Assembly: GCF_004025965.2 (NCBI RefSeq)
Contig: NZ_SAYU02000005.1
Location: forward strand, 30,757-94,756
Direction: 5' to 3'
DNA from: Phycicoccus flavus
Lineage (GTDB): Bacteria; Actinomycetota; Actinomycetes; Actinomycetales; Dermatophilaceae
Length of the DNA stretch: 64,000 nucleotides
This document shows positions 16,817-25,162 of this stretch, one piece after another; position 1 is the stretch's first letter, and each line of letters opens with the position of its first letter. A program made the position numbers and the translations under genes. Under the pieces are notes generated by a model. That model was given only the letters and a program-made list of their open reading frames with translations, was not told the origin of the DNA and searched no databases.

Positions 16817-18075
16817 GACGCCACCCCTGCGAGGACGACCGTCGCGTTGTGGCCGCCGAACCCGAAGGAGTTCGACATGCACAGCTCCGGCGCCGCGGTC
16901 CGGGCCACGTGGGGGACCAGGTCGAACTCGGGGAACTCCGGGTCGTCCAGGTTGATCGTCGGCGGCAGCATCCGGTCCCGCATGGCCTGGATGCAGAAGA
17001 TCGCCTCCAGGGCGCCGGCGGCACCGATGAGGTGGCCGGTCGTCGACTTCGTCGAGCTGATCGGCACCCGGTGCGCGTGCTCCCCGAACACGGCGGCGAT
17101 GGCGGCCAGCTCGGTCGCGTCGTTGTACGGGGTGCTCGTTCCGTGGGCGTTGACGTACCCGACGTCCGCGGGCGTGCAGCCGGCGTCGGCGAGCGCCTGC
17201 CGCATCGCGAGCTGTGCCCCGACGCCCTCCGGGTGGGGGGCGGTCGCGTGGTGGGCGTCCGAGGAGCAGCCGTAGCCCCGGACCTCGGCCAGCACCCGGG
17301 CGCCGCGGTCGCGGGCGGATGCCTCGGACTCCAGGAGCAGGGCCGCCGCCCCGGCGGACATGACGAACCCGCTGCGGGACCGGTCGAACGGACGCGAGCC
17401 GCGCTCGGGGGCGTCGTTGGAGTCGGTCGCGAGGGCCCGGATGTTGGCCGTCGCGGCGATGTCCTGGACGTTGAGGGAGTGCTCGGCGGTGACGACGAGG
17501 ACGGCGTCGGCGTAGCCGTGGCGCACCATCCGCATGCCCTCGCCGACGCCGACCGTGCCGCTGGCGCAGGCCGCCGCGACGGCGTGGCTCGGGCCCTGGG
17601 CGTGCCACTCGACGCTGAGGTAGGAGCTGAGGCTGTCGTGCGCGCCGTAGACGGCACCGTTCGCCGACACGCCCCGCGGCCCCTTCGCCCCGAGCGACCG
17701 GGTGCCGAGATGGGTGACCTCGGTGGGCCCGTAGCCGCTGGCGGCCAGGACGGAGAACCGGTCGGACCGGAAGGGCGGCGCGCCCTCGTCGGTGACGTGG
17801 GCGGACATGGCCTCGCGGGCCGCGGCGACGCCGAGCTGCGCGTAGCGGCTCAACCGGCGCTGGTCGGGCCGGGACAGGTGCGCGGAGGGGTCGAACCCCG
17901 TCACCTCGCCGCCGATCGTCACCGTCAGCCCGTCCAGCTCGACGTCGGTGAGGGTCGCGATGCCGCTGCGCCCGGACGACGTGGCCGCCCACGCGCTCTC
18001 GGCGTCGAGGCCGTTGGGGGCGACCGCCCCGATGCCGGTGACGACGACCCGCGCCGGCTCGTGGTGTGTCCTCAT
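16813..18075 (-). CDS. Beta-ketoacyl-ACP synthase II (FabF-like) of the cluster
   Basis: A 420-residue thiolase-fold condensing enzyme. The Cys-His-His triad is complete: C170 in AAACASG, H311 in NAHGTSTPYND and H348 in STTGHLIGAAG; SNSFGFGGHN near the end is the second Gly loop. It should extend an acyl chain by decarboxylative condensation with malonyl-ACP. Being embedded in the lanthipeptide operon it is not the housekeeping FabF. Its likely task is building the lipid part, borrowing ACP, KR, DH and ER from primary fatty acid synthesis, since none is encoded here. One base separates it from the upstream ligase stop. Confidence 0.93.
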   Translation of the reverse strand: MRTHHEPARVVVTGIGAVAPNGLDAESAWAATSSGRSGIATLTDVELDGLTVTIGGEVTGFDPSAHLSRPDQRRLSRYAQLGVAAAREAMSAHVTDEGAPPFRSDRFSVLAASGYGPTEVTHLGTRSLGAKGPRGVSANGAVYGAHDSLSSYLSVEWHAQGPSHAVAAACASGTVGVGEGMRMVRHGYADAVLVVTAEHSLNVQDIAATANIRALATDSNDAPERGSRPFDRSRSGFVMSAGAAALLLESEASARDRGARVLAEVRGYGCSSDAHHATAPHPEGVGAQLAMRQALADAGCTPADVGYVNAHGTSTPYNDATELAAIAAVFGEHAHRVPISSTKSTTGHLIGAAGALEAIFCIQAMRDRMLPPTINLDDPEFPEFDLVPHVARTAAPELCMSNSFGFGGHNATVVLAGVAS

Positions 18076-18076
18076 G

Positions 18077-20749
18077 TCAGGCGTCCCCGATCGTCGAGCC
18101 GAACCGCACGGCGGTCTGCGTGATGTTGACGGGCCCGAGCACCCGTCCGCCCCGGTGGGCGACGAACCCGGACTCCACCCCGTGTCCGCCGAAGGGCTCG
18201 TACGGCGTCGCCGCGTCGGCGAGGCTCTGGTCCATGGCGACCATGTAGTGGTCGCAGAGGGTGCGGGCGGCGGTCTCCTCGACGGCGTACAGGGAGACCC
18301 CGAACCCGTTCTCCAGGTAGTACCGCGTGCGGAGCAGGTCGAGGACCTCGCCGACCGAGCCGAAGCCGGCCATCGTGACGATCGGGGCGAAGTGCTCCAC
18401 CGGCGCCGCCCGGCCCACGTCGTCCGTGCGCAGGACCGCGGGCGAGAAGGTCCGGCCGCGGTAGTCGACCTCGCCGCCGCTGACGATCGCCTCGGCGTGG
18501 GTGGTCAGGTGGCCCAGGGCGTGCAGCAGCGTCTCGTCCTTGAGCAGCGGGGCGAGGGCGCCGTCGTTCGCCCGGACGTACTCCGCGGCGGCCTCGACGA
18601 CGAGGGGCACGAGCGTGTCGACCACGTCGTCGTGGGCGAGCACCAGGTCGGGGGCGAGGCAGTCCTGCCCGCCGTTGAACAGCCGCGAGATGACGATGTC
18701 CTTGGCCGCGGCCCGCAGGTCGGCCCCGCGGTTCACGACGATGGGGTTGACGCCCCGCCCGAAGAACAGCAGGACGTGCCGCTCGCCGAGCGCCTGCAGG
18801 ATCTCCTCGGCGTTGGAGCGGCGACCCGTGAACAGCACGAGCGACGGCCGGCTCGCCACGGTCTCGACGAAGGCCGCCTGGGTCGAGGTGTCGAGGGCGA
18901 CGGGGCAGGGTGCCGCAGCGCCGAGCAGCTCGACGACCCGGGCCATGACCGTCTCCGTGCCGCGGGCGGGACGCAGGCGTACCTCGCTCGCCCACAGGGA
19001 CGGCACCAGGCAGTAGATGGCGAACGACTCCAACAGGGCGTTGCGCGGGAAGAACACGTCGACCGGCACGCGGGGCGGTCGGGTGTAGAGCCCGAGCTCC
19101 CCGTCGGCGTGGTTGAGCACGTTGACCAGGGACCAGTAGTCGCGGTGCGCCGTGGCCCGGTCGCTCGTCTCCTCGATCAGGGCGATGAGCTCCTGGCGGT
19201 TCTCGCGGACCGTGGCCCGCAGGCGGCCGGCGGGGGAGTCCGCGCGGCACTGGAGCGGGCCCTGGGCCTCGCCGAGTCCCTCGGCCAGGGCCCGCAGGCG
19301 GGCCCGGCTCACCTTGCCGCTGGAGTCCACCGGCAGGGTCCCGAGGACGCGGAGGTGGTCCGGCCGCTGGTCCTCGGCCAGCAGCCCGGCGACCCGGCGT
19401 CGCCAGACCTCGCGGGGCCGGTGGAGCGGGTCCTGGACGAACAGCCAGTAGCGGGCGGTCTCGCCGCTCTCGTCGGGCACGGCCACGGCCTCGACACCCT
19501 CGGCCGTCAGGGCCGCCTCGACCCAGGCGAGGGAGACGAGGCTGCCGCCCCGGCTGATCATCCCGCGGCGCCCGAGCACGACGAGCCCGTCGGCGGTCAG
19601 GCGGCCGACGTCCCCGGTGTCGAACCACGCCTGCGGGTCCGCCTCGACCGGGGGCCGCCCGTCGGTCCGTCCGACGAGCACGCGACCCAGCCGGCCGTCG
19701 GCGCAGGGCACCCCCGCGTCGTCGAGGACGGCGAGCCGGTAGGGCTCGACCGGGGTGAGCGCCCCGCGCCCCGGCGTCGACGCGAACGCCACGTTGCCCA
19801 GCTGGGTCAGACCGTAGCCGTCGGTCAGCGGCCGGTGGAGCCGCGCACGGGCGTCGTCCTGGAGGCGCGGTGACAGACCCTCGCCGCCGACCCCGAACAG
19901 GCGCACGGCGTCCAGCCGGGCGGTGCCCGCCGGCCGTTTGTCGAGCTCGTCGAGCAGGGCCCGGTACAGGACGGGCGTCGCGTCCAGGCAGGTGACCCCG
20001 TGCCGCTCGACGGTCCGCAGGACCTCGCCCAGCCGGGTGCGGGAGCAGGTGACGAGCCCGGCCCCGACGACGGCGGCGACGAGCACCGCGGAGGAGCCGT
20101 ACTGCCCGGCGAGGGGGAGCAGCGGGAGCAGGGTGTCGTCGTCGTGGTAGCCCAGCGCCGCCGCGGTGGCCCGGGCGTTCTCGAGGAGGCTCGTCCCCGA
20201 CTTCCACACCAGGGTGGGCTCGCCGGTCGTCGTGCCGGAGCTGAAGATCCCGAGGGCCCGGGACCGGGCGAACCACGCGCCGAGGTCGACGTCGGCGTCC
20301 GTCCGCTCCGTCCGGGCCGCCCACTGTGCCGGGTGCGGCCCCGATCCCTCCAGCGGCCCGAAGACCGCCCGCAGGTCGTGTGCGGTGCCGCCGGGGGCCG
20401 CCCGCAGCGTGACCCGGACCGCGTCCTGGGGGACCGTGCCCGGGTGGGCCAGGCGCAGGCGGGCCAGGTCGTCGACGAGGACGACGCCGGCGCCGACGGA
20501 GGCCGCGGCCAGCAGGGTCACGATGCCGCGGCCGGTGTCGTCGACCTCCAGGACGACCGTGCCGGAGGCGTCGACGCCGAGCTCCGCGAGGGCCGCGGCG
20601 GTGATCGCCACGGCATGCCGCAGCGCGTCGCCCTCGAGCGTCGTGCCGTGCCACGCGACCGAGCGGGGCAGGTGCCGCTTGTTCGGTCCGTCGCCGCGCG
20701 CCGGCCCCTCGACCGGCAGCCGCACCGGCCTCGTGGTGGTCGTCGTCAT
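18077..20749 (-). CDS. Acyl-AMP ligase/aldehyde dehydrogenase fusion
   Basis: An 890-residue two-domain protein. Residues 1-500 are an ANL adenylating enzyme: P-loop SSGTTTGEP (170-178), DGYGLTQ (310-316), FDTGD (376-380) and the C-terminal lysine K489 in SSGKVSR. Residues 520-890 are an aldehyde dehydrogenase fold with the catalytic C697 in FNGGQDCLA. The general-base ELGG block reads FFGRG, so the usual Glu is absent, as in CoA-acylating enzymes. It may make an acyl thioester from an aldehyde and/or activate a free acid for the ketosynthase. It is the first gene of the operon; AGGGGGA precedes the ATG. No carrier-protein domain is visible. Confidence 0.88.
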   Translation of the reverse strand: MTTTTTRPVRLPVEGPARGDGPNKRHLPRSVAWHGTTLEGDALRHAVAITAAALAELGVDASGTVVLEVDDTGRGIVTLLAAASVGAGVVLVDDLARLRLAHPGTVPQDAVRVTLRAAPGGTAHDLRAVFGPLEGSGPHPAQWAARTERTDADVDLGAWFARSRALGIFSSGTTTGEPTLVWKSGTSLLENARATAAALGYHDDDTLLPLLPLAGQYGSSAVLVAAVVGAGLVTCSRTRLGEVLRTVERHGVTCLDATPVLYRALLDELDKRPAGTARLDAVRLFGVGGEGLSPRLQDDARARLHRPLTDGYGLTQLGNVAFASTPGRGALTPVEPYRLAVLDDAGVPCADGRLGRVLVGRTDGRPPVEADPQAWFDTGDVGRLTADGLVVLGRRGMISRGGSLVSLAWVEAALTAEGVEAVAVPDESGETARYWLFVQDPLHRPREVWRRRVAGLLAEDQRPDHLRVLGTLPVDSSGKVSRARLRALAEGLGEAQGPLQCRADSPAGRLRATVRENRQELIALIEETSDRATAHRDYWSLVNVLNHADGELGLYTRPPRVPVDVFFPRNALLESFAIYCLVPSLWASEVRLRPARGTETVMARVVELLGAAAPCPVALDTSTQAAFVETVASRPSLVLFTGRRSNAEEILQALGERHVLLFFGRGVNPIVVNRGADLRAAAKDIVISRLFNGGQDCLAPDLVLAHDDVVDTLVPLVVEAAAEYVRANDGALAPLLKDETLLHALGHLTTHAEAIVSGGEVDYRGRTFSPAVLRTDDVGRAAPVEHFAPIVTMAGFGSVGEVLDLLRTRYYLENGFGVSLYAVEETAARTLCDHYMVAMDQSLADAATPYEPFGGHGVESGFVAHRGGRVLGPVNITQTAVRFGSTIGDA

Positions 20750-20818
20750 GGCGTGGTCCCCCTTGCTGGTCTCGTCTCCCGGGTGGGTGCTGCGACCCCT
20801 CGTCCCCGGCTGTTCTCG

Positions 20819-20847
20819 ACACTAGGAAGGCCGGACCGGCCGCTCCA
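20819..20847 (-). promoter_or_regulatory. Predicted promoter of the lipolanthine-like operon
   Basis: On the minus strand TGGAGC (20842-20847) and TAGTGT (20819-20824) are spaced 17 bases, giving a start near 20812 and a leader of about 63 nt. The -35 is poor, as expected for an activated promoter; a motif shared with the kinase promoter lies just upstream. Confidence 0.45.
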
Positions 20848-20867
20848 TCCGTCCTTGGTCGCAGCCC

Positions 20868-20879
20868 TACGACTTTGGT
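20868..20879 (+). promoter_or_regulatory. Candidate response-regulator site, operon copy
   Basis: TACGACTTTGGT, matching 21687-21698 at 11 of 12 positions. It is centred about 61 bases upstream of the predicted operon start and overlaps an inverted repeat GTCGTAG-GG-CTGCGAC on the minus strand. Suggested target of the adjacent NarL-type regulator. Confidence 0.4.
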
Positions 20880-21628
20880 CAGACGCCACCGAACAGCTCC
20901 ATCACCGCGGGCAGGTTGCGACCCATGAGGACGACCCCGACGATGCCGAGGATCCAGCCGAGGGCCTCGCCGCCGTGCGCGGCGAACCAGCGGTCCAGCC
21001 GGCGCAGCAGGGGGTCCAGGAGGGGGGCCGCCACGCGGCGGGCGACCACGAGGACCACCGCCGGCAGCACCATGACGACGCAGTAGCCGGCCAGCACGAG
21101 CGCCTTGACGGCGAACGGCCGGTCGGTGCCGGTCAGCAGGCCGATGGCCGCGAGGTAGGGCAGCATCGTGCCGACCTCGACGAGCCCGACCGCCAGGGCC
21201 AGTCCCACGAGCGCGCGAGGCCTCGAGGCCCGGCCGGTGTCGTCGGCCCCGGCGGCCGCGGCCCGCCAGCGTCGGAGCCGCGGGTTGCCGCCGCCGGGAC
21301 GCGTCGAACCGCCCGGCGGGTGGACGACGAAGCTCGCGCCGAGCAGGGCCGCACCAGCGAGGAACAGGACCCGCATGGCCGGCGGGCTCTGCCAGTCGAC
21401 GTCCAGGGTCGCCACGAGGGCGTCCGCGCCGGCCAGCAGGACCAGCCCGACCCCGACGTAGAAGAGCGCCAGGGCGGCCAGGTACGTGAGGATCCGCCCC
21501 GGCCGTGGCCGGCCCGGCGCCAGCAGCAGCCAGACCGGGACGGCGAGGGTGCCGACGCTCAAGGAGTCCACGAGCGCCAGCGCGACCAGCGCCGGACCGA
21601 GGGCGAGAAGCGTGGAGGCACCGTCCAT
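20879..21628 (-). CDS. GAP/SfLAP-family lipid-addressing membrane protein
   Basis: A 249-residue, six-helix membrane protein. The opening ALVALALVDSLSVGTLAVPVWLLLAPGRPR strongly resembles the Sap/GAP family (sulfolipid- or glycopeptidolipid-addressing proteins), known in mycobacteria for helping lipid conjugates reach the surface. A soluble Gly/Arg-rich loop (about 110-145) separates the two three-helix halves. The ATG at 21628 is chosen at the homology start; upstream in-frame sequence to 21724 is not conserved-looking. It points toward the biosynthetic operon, 130 bases away, so read-through is possible. A lipopeptide-addressing role is inferred. Confidence 0.75.
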   Translation of the reverse strand: MDGASTLLALGPALVALALVDSLSVGTLAVPVWLLLAPGRPRPGRILTYLAALALFYVGVGLVLLAGADALVATLDVDWQSPPAMRVLFLAGAALLGASFVVHPPGGSTRPGGGNPRLRRWRAAAAGADDTGRASRPRALVGLALAVGLVEVGTMLPYLAAIGLLTGTDRPFAVKALVLAGYCVVMVLPAVVLVVARRVAAPLLDPLLRRLDRWFAAHGGEALGWILGIVGVVLMGRNLPAVMELFGGV

Positions 21629-21686
21629 GCGGGCAGCCTCACCCGGGCCGCCGTGCCCGTCGTCCGCCGAAGGACCGGCGACGGAG

Positions 21687-21698
21687 TACCACTTTGGT
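21687..21698 (+). promoter_or_regulatory. Candidate response-regulator site, GAP/kinase divergent promoter
   Basis: TACCACTTTGGT, the second copy of the motif before the operon. It lies about 46 bases upstream of the kinase start and about 60 bases before the GAP start, where one regulator could control both directions. Confidence 0.4.
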
Positions 21699-21725
21699 GT
21701 GATGGCCCGCACGCACCGGGGCACC

Positions 21726-21731
21726 TACGGT
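21726..21731 (+). promoter_or_regulatory. -10 box, leaderless kinase start
   Basis: TACGGT, seven bases before the ATG at 21739; no Shine-Dalgarno is present. Confidence 0.5.
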
Positions 21732-21738
21732 GGACACC

Positions 21739-22980
21739 ATGCCGTCCCTGCGCGACCTCGTGAGCGGACCCCGTCCGCCCCGCCGCGCCCCGACCCGTCG
21801 GTCCGACGCCGTCATCGCGCTGTCGCTCTTCGCCGTCGGGCTGACGATCCTCTCCTCGGGCATCGGCCCGTTCGCGGAGATCCCGGCGCTGGTCCCGGCG
21901 ACCACCCCGATGTGGCATCTCGTGCCGCTGGCCGTGGGCTGCGCCGGCGTCACGGTGCAGTCGCGCACGCCGGTGGTCGCGTTCGTCCTCGCGACCGTCG
22001 CGCTGGTCGCGGACGTCGTCATCGGCCTGCACATGGCCGTGCTCGGCGTGTGGGTGAACGCGGTGTACGCCGCGGGACGGCACCTGTCCCTGAGCGCCCG
22101 GGGTGCGGTGCGGTGGGTCGTCGGCCTGGTCTGCGCCGCGGTGGCGGCCTGGGTCCTGGCCTCCGGGCGCGGCGCCGGGGACGCCGTCCTCGGGACCCTC
22201 CAGGTGGGGGTCTTCGCGGCCCTGGCGCTGTGGCTGAGCGGGGACGCCCGCAGCGGCGACGACCGCGCCGAGCGGGAGCGTCGCCGGTCCGCGGACGAGC
22301 GGCGGCGTGCCGTCGCGGAGCAGGCCGAGGTGCTGCAGCACGAACGGGCGCGCCTGGCGGCCCAGTTCCACGACACCATCTCCTCGAACCTGTCCTCGAT
22401 CGCCCTCTTCACGACGGCCGCCCTCGACCGCGACCCCGACACCGACCGCGACCGGTCCGTGCTGCACGAGGCCCGGCGGGCGGCCCTGGACGGCCTCACC
22501 GACATGCGCGCTCTCATCGACGTGCTCCGCAGCTACGACGTCGACGTCGACGACGCCCGCGACGTCGAGCAGCCCAGCCTCGAGGAGATCGTCGCCGGGC
22601 TCGAGCCGGCCGGGCTCGAGGTCGACGCCGACCTGGCCACGGTCGAGCTCGGGCCCGCGCAGGAGCAGGCCCTGGCCCAGGTCGTCAAGGAGTCACTGAC
22701 CAACGCCCTCAAGCACGGTGACGGCCGCGCGACGGTGCGGCTCGTGTCCACCGGGACGGGGGTCCGGCTCACCGTGAGCAACGGCCTCGCGGCCTGCGCG
22801 GACGGTGACCGCCGGCCGCCGGTCATCGCCGGCGGCATCGGCCTGGGGTCGATGGCGGCGCGGGTGTCGGCGGTCGGTGGCCGGTTCCGGTCGGGAGAGA
22901 CCGAGACCGGGCAGGAGCGCCGCTGGAGCGTCGACGCCGAGATCCCGCGGGTGCCCTCCCGCGACGGGGGACCGAGGTGA
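21739..22980 (+). CDS. Sensor histidine kinase, NarL/DesK type
   Basis: A 413-residue kinase. Residues 20-180 hold about five or six membrane helices with almost no extracellular domain, typical of sensors of membrane or cell-envelope state. After an Arg/Glu-rich coil comes HisKA_3 with the phospho-acceptor in LAAQFHDTISSNLSSIA. The HATPase N-box is VVKESLTNALKHG and the G-box GGIGLGSMAARV. ATG 21739 is favoured over GTG 21730 by the TACGGT box. It overlaps the regulator by GTGA. Its place beside the lanthipeptide operon suggests it senses the product or envelope stress and controls the cluster. Confidence 0.92.
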   Translation: MPSLRDLVSGPRPPRRAPTRRSDAVIALSLFAVGLTILSSGIGPFAEIPALVPATTPMWHLVPLAVGCAGVTVQSRTPVVAFVLATVALVADVVIGLHMAVLGVWVNAVYAAGRHLSLSARGAVRWVVGLVCAAVAAWVLASGRGAGDAVLGTLQVGVFAALALWLSGDARSGDDRAERERRRSADERRRAVAEQAEVLQHERARLAAQFHDTISSNLSSIALFTTAALDRDPDTDRDRSVLHEARRAALDGLTDMRALIDVLRSYDVDVDDARDVEQPSLEEIVAGLEPAGLEVDADLATVELGPAQEQALAQVVKESLTNALKHGDGRATVRLVSTGTGVRLTVSNGLAACADGDRRPPVIAGGIGLGSMAARVSAVGGRFRSGETETGQERRWSVDAEIPRVPSRDGGPR

Positions 22981-23648
22981 TCCGGGTCCTCATCGTCGAC
23001 GACCACTCGACGATCCGCGCCGGCCTGCGGCTCATCCTCAGCGACGCCCAGGACGTCGTGGTCGTGGGCGAGGCCGCGGACGGTGACGCCGCAGTGCACA
23101 ACGCCCGGGCCCTGTCGCCGGACGTCGTCCTCATGGACGTCCGGATGCCGCGGACGGACGGGGTCGAGGCGACCCGGCGGCTGCGTGCCGAGGGGTACCG
23201 CGTGCTCGTGCTCACCACCTACGACCACGACGAGGTCGTCTACGGCGCCATCCGCGCCGGAGCGGCCGGGTTCCTCCTCAAGACCGCGGAGTCCTCCGAG
23301 CTCGTCGCGGCCGTGCGACGGGTGGCGGCCGGCGACGGCGCCCTCGCGCCCGAGGTGACGGGGCGGGTGCTCGCCCGGCTCACCGAGACCGCCGACGCCG
23401 CGGCGCAGGGCCGGGCGGACCGCAGCGGGCTCGAGCGCCTCGAGCAGGCGGGCCTCACCAGCCGCGAGGTCGAGGTGCTCGCCCACATCGGCCACGGCCG
23501 CTCGAACATCGCGATCTCGCGGCGGCTCGACATCAGCCTGGGGACGACCAAGACGCACGTCTCGCGCATCCTCATGAAGCTGGGACTGGAGTCGCGGACC
23601 CAGGCCGCCCTCATCGCCCGGGACAGCGGCCTGGGCGCGGACGGGTAG
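22977..23648 (+). CDS. Response regulator, NarL/FixJ (LuxR-HTH) family
   Basis: A 223-residue regulator. The receiver has acidic pair DD near residues 8-9, the phospho-Asp in VVLMDVRMP, T/S switch LTTYDHDEVV and the conserved Lys in FLLKTAE. The C-terminal LuxR-type HTH reads LTSREVEVLAHIGHGRSNIAIS followed by the recognition helix SLGTTKTHVSRIL. The GTG start lies in the kinase stop (GTGA). Partner of the adjacent kinase; likely binds the TACSACTTTGGT motif found before the GAP gene, the kinase and the biosynthetic operon (inference). Confidence 0.95.
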   Translation: MIRVLIVDDHSTIRAGLRLILSDAQDVVVVGEAADGDAAVHNARALSPDVVLMDVRMPRTDGVEATRRLRAEGYRVLVLTTYDHDEVVYGAIRAGAAGFLLKTAESSELVAAVRRVAAGDGALAPEVTGRVLARLTETADAAAQGRADRSGLERLEQAGLTSREVEVLAHIGHGRSNIAISRRLDISLGTTKTHVSRILMKLGLESRTQAALIARDSGLGADG

Positions 23649-23750
23649 GTCCGGTCGCGCTCGTCACCGACGGATCGTCCGCGTTGGGTGGGTGTCGTCC
23701 CGGTGTGACAGGATTCGGTGACCGCCCTGATCCCCGCCGAGGAGGCTCTT

Positions 23751-24509
23751 GTGACGACGCCTGCCACCGCCGTGGCCCCCCGAGCCGAGAGCACCGGTGA
23801 CCGTCCGCGCCGGGTCCTGCTCAAGCTGTCCGGCGAGATGTTCGGCGGCGGCAAGCTCGGCGTCGACCCCGAGGTCGTGCGCGGCGTCGCCCGGCAGATC
23901 GCCGAGGCCGTCCGCGAGGGCGTCCAGGTGGCGATCGTCGTCGGCGGCGGCAACTTCTTCCGCGGCGCCGAGCTGCAGCAGAAGGGCATGGAGCGGGCGC
24001 GGGCCGACTACATCGGCATGCTCGGCACGGTGATGAACTGCCTCGCCCTCCAGGACTTCCTCGAGAAGGAGGGCGTCCAGACCCGGGTGCAGACCGCGAT
24101 CACGATGGGACAGGTCGCCGAGCCGTACATCCCGCGGCGGGCCATGCGCCACCTCGAGAAGGGCAGGGTCGTCATCTTCGGCGCCGGCGCCGGCATGCCC
24201 TACTTCTCCACCGACACCGTGAGCGCGCAGCGCGCGCTGGAGTGCAAGTGCGACGCGGTCCTCATGAGCAAGAACGGCGTCGACGGCGTCTACGACGCCG
24301 ACCCGCGGACCAACCCGGACGCGACCAAGCTCGAGGAGGTCACCTTCGCCGAGGCCCTGCGCACCGGGCTGCGGGTCGTCGACGCCGCCGCGTTCAGCCT
24401 GTGCATGGACAACGAGCTGCCGATGGTCGTCTTCGGCATGGACGGCGAGGGCAACGTCACCCGAGCCCTGCGCGGCGAGCCCATCGGCACGCTGGTCCAC
24501 GCCGGCTGA
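23751..24509 (+). CDS. pyrH: UMP kinase
   Basis: Phosphorylates UMP to UDP in pyrimidine nucleotide synthesis; hexameric amino-acid-kinase fold. Motifs [39 protein letters not shown] and [14 protein letters not shown] are intact. GTG at 23751 is chosen because GAGGAGG lies seven bases upstream. An in-frame GTG at 23718 would add 11 residues without a ribosome site. The resulting 252 residues fit actinobacterial PyrH. A weak TTGGGT/CAGGAT promoter precedes it. It resumes the housekeeping block broken by the lanthipeptide island. Confidence 0.97.
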   Translation: MTTPATAVAPRAESTGDRPRRVLLKLSGEMFGGGKLGVDPEVVRGVARQIAEAVREGVQVAIVVGGGNFFRGAELQQKGMERARADYIGMLGTVMNCLALQDFLEKEGVQTRVQTAITMGQVAEPYIPRRAMRHLEKGRVVIFGAGAGMPYFSTDTVSAQRALECKCDAVLMSKNGVDGVYDADPRTNPDATKLEEVTFAEALRTGLRVVDAAAFSLCMDNELPMVVFGMDGEGNVTRALRGEPIGTLVHAG

Positions 24510-24525
24510 GGCGCCTCGGGGCGCC
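24510..24525 (+). other. Small hairpin in the pyrH-frr gap
   Basis: GGCGCC-TCGG-GGCGCC directly overlapping the end of pyrH, followed by GTCCCGTTT. A TTGACA at 24538-24543 could be a -35, but no good -10 follows. It may attenuate or process the pyrH-frr transcript. Confidence 0.35.
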
Positions 24526-24597
24526 GGGGCGTCCCGTTTGACACACTAGGCACGCAGCGCCGCAGCACCGCGGCGTCCACCGAAGGAGAGCGCCGCG

Positions 24598-25155
24598 ATG
24601 ATCGACGAGACCTTGTTCGAGGCCGAGGAGAAGATGGAGAAGGCCGTCGAGGTCGCGAAGGAGAACTTCTCCGGGATCCGCACCGGCCGTGCGCACCCGG
24701 GCATGTTCCAGAAGCTCCTCGTCGACTACTACGGCGCCCCGACCCCGCTGCAGCAGCTCGCGTCCTTCCAGACGCCCGAGGCGCGCACCATCATCATCAG
24801 CCCGTTCGACAAGTCCTCGATGCACGCCATCGAGAAGGCGATCTCGCAGGCCGACCTCGGGGTCAACCCGAGCAACGACGGCAACATCATCCGCTGCACG
24901 ATGCCGCAGCTCACCGAGGAGCGCCGCCGGGAGTACGTGCGGATGGCCAACTCCGAGGCCGAGGAGGCCCGGGTGTCGGTGCGCAACATCCGCCGCTCGG
25001 CCAAGACGACGCTCGAGAAGCTCGTCAAGGACGGCGAGGTCGGCGAGGACGAGGGGACCCGCGCCGAGAAGGAGCTGGAGTCGGTGACCAAGCGGCACGT
25101 CGACCAGATCGACGACCTCCTCAAGCACAAGGAAGCCGAGCTCCTCGAGGTCTGA
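24598..25155 (+). CDS. frr: Ribosome recycling factor
   Basis: Splits post-termination ribosomes together with EF-G. The 185-residue product shows the RRF three-helix bundle signatures: [22 protein letters not shown] at the N-terminus, [38 protein letters not shown] and the closing helix [27 protein letters not shown] lies ten bases upstream of the ATG. cdsA follows after eight bases, the standard frr-cdsA pairing. Confidence 0.98.
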   Translation: MIDETLFEAEEKMEKAVEVAKENFSGIRTGRAHPGMFQKLLVDYYGAPTPLQQLASFQTPEARTIIISPFDKSSMHAIEKAISQADLGVNPSNDGNIIRCTMPQLTEERRREYVRMANSEAEEARVSVRNIRRSAKTTLEKLVKDGEVGEDEGTRAEKELESVTKRHVDQIDDLLKHKEAELLEV

Positions 25156-25162
25156 CCTGCCC

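Noticed and set aside
4414..23750. Recent mobile-element insertion of the cluster
   Set aside because: No integrase, transposase, tRNA or flanking direct repeats seen, and base composition matches the backbone.
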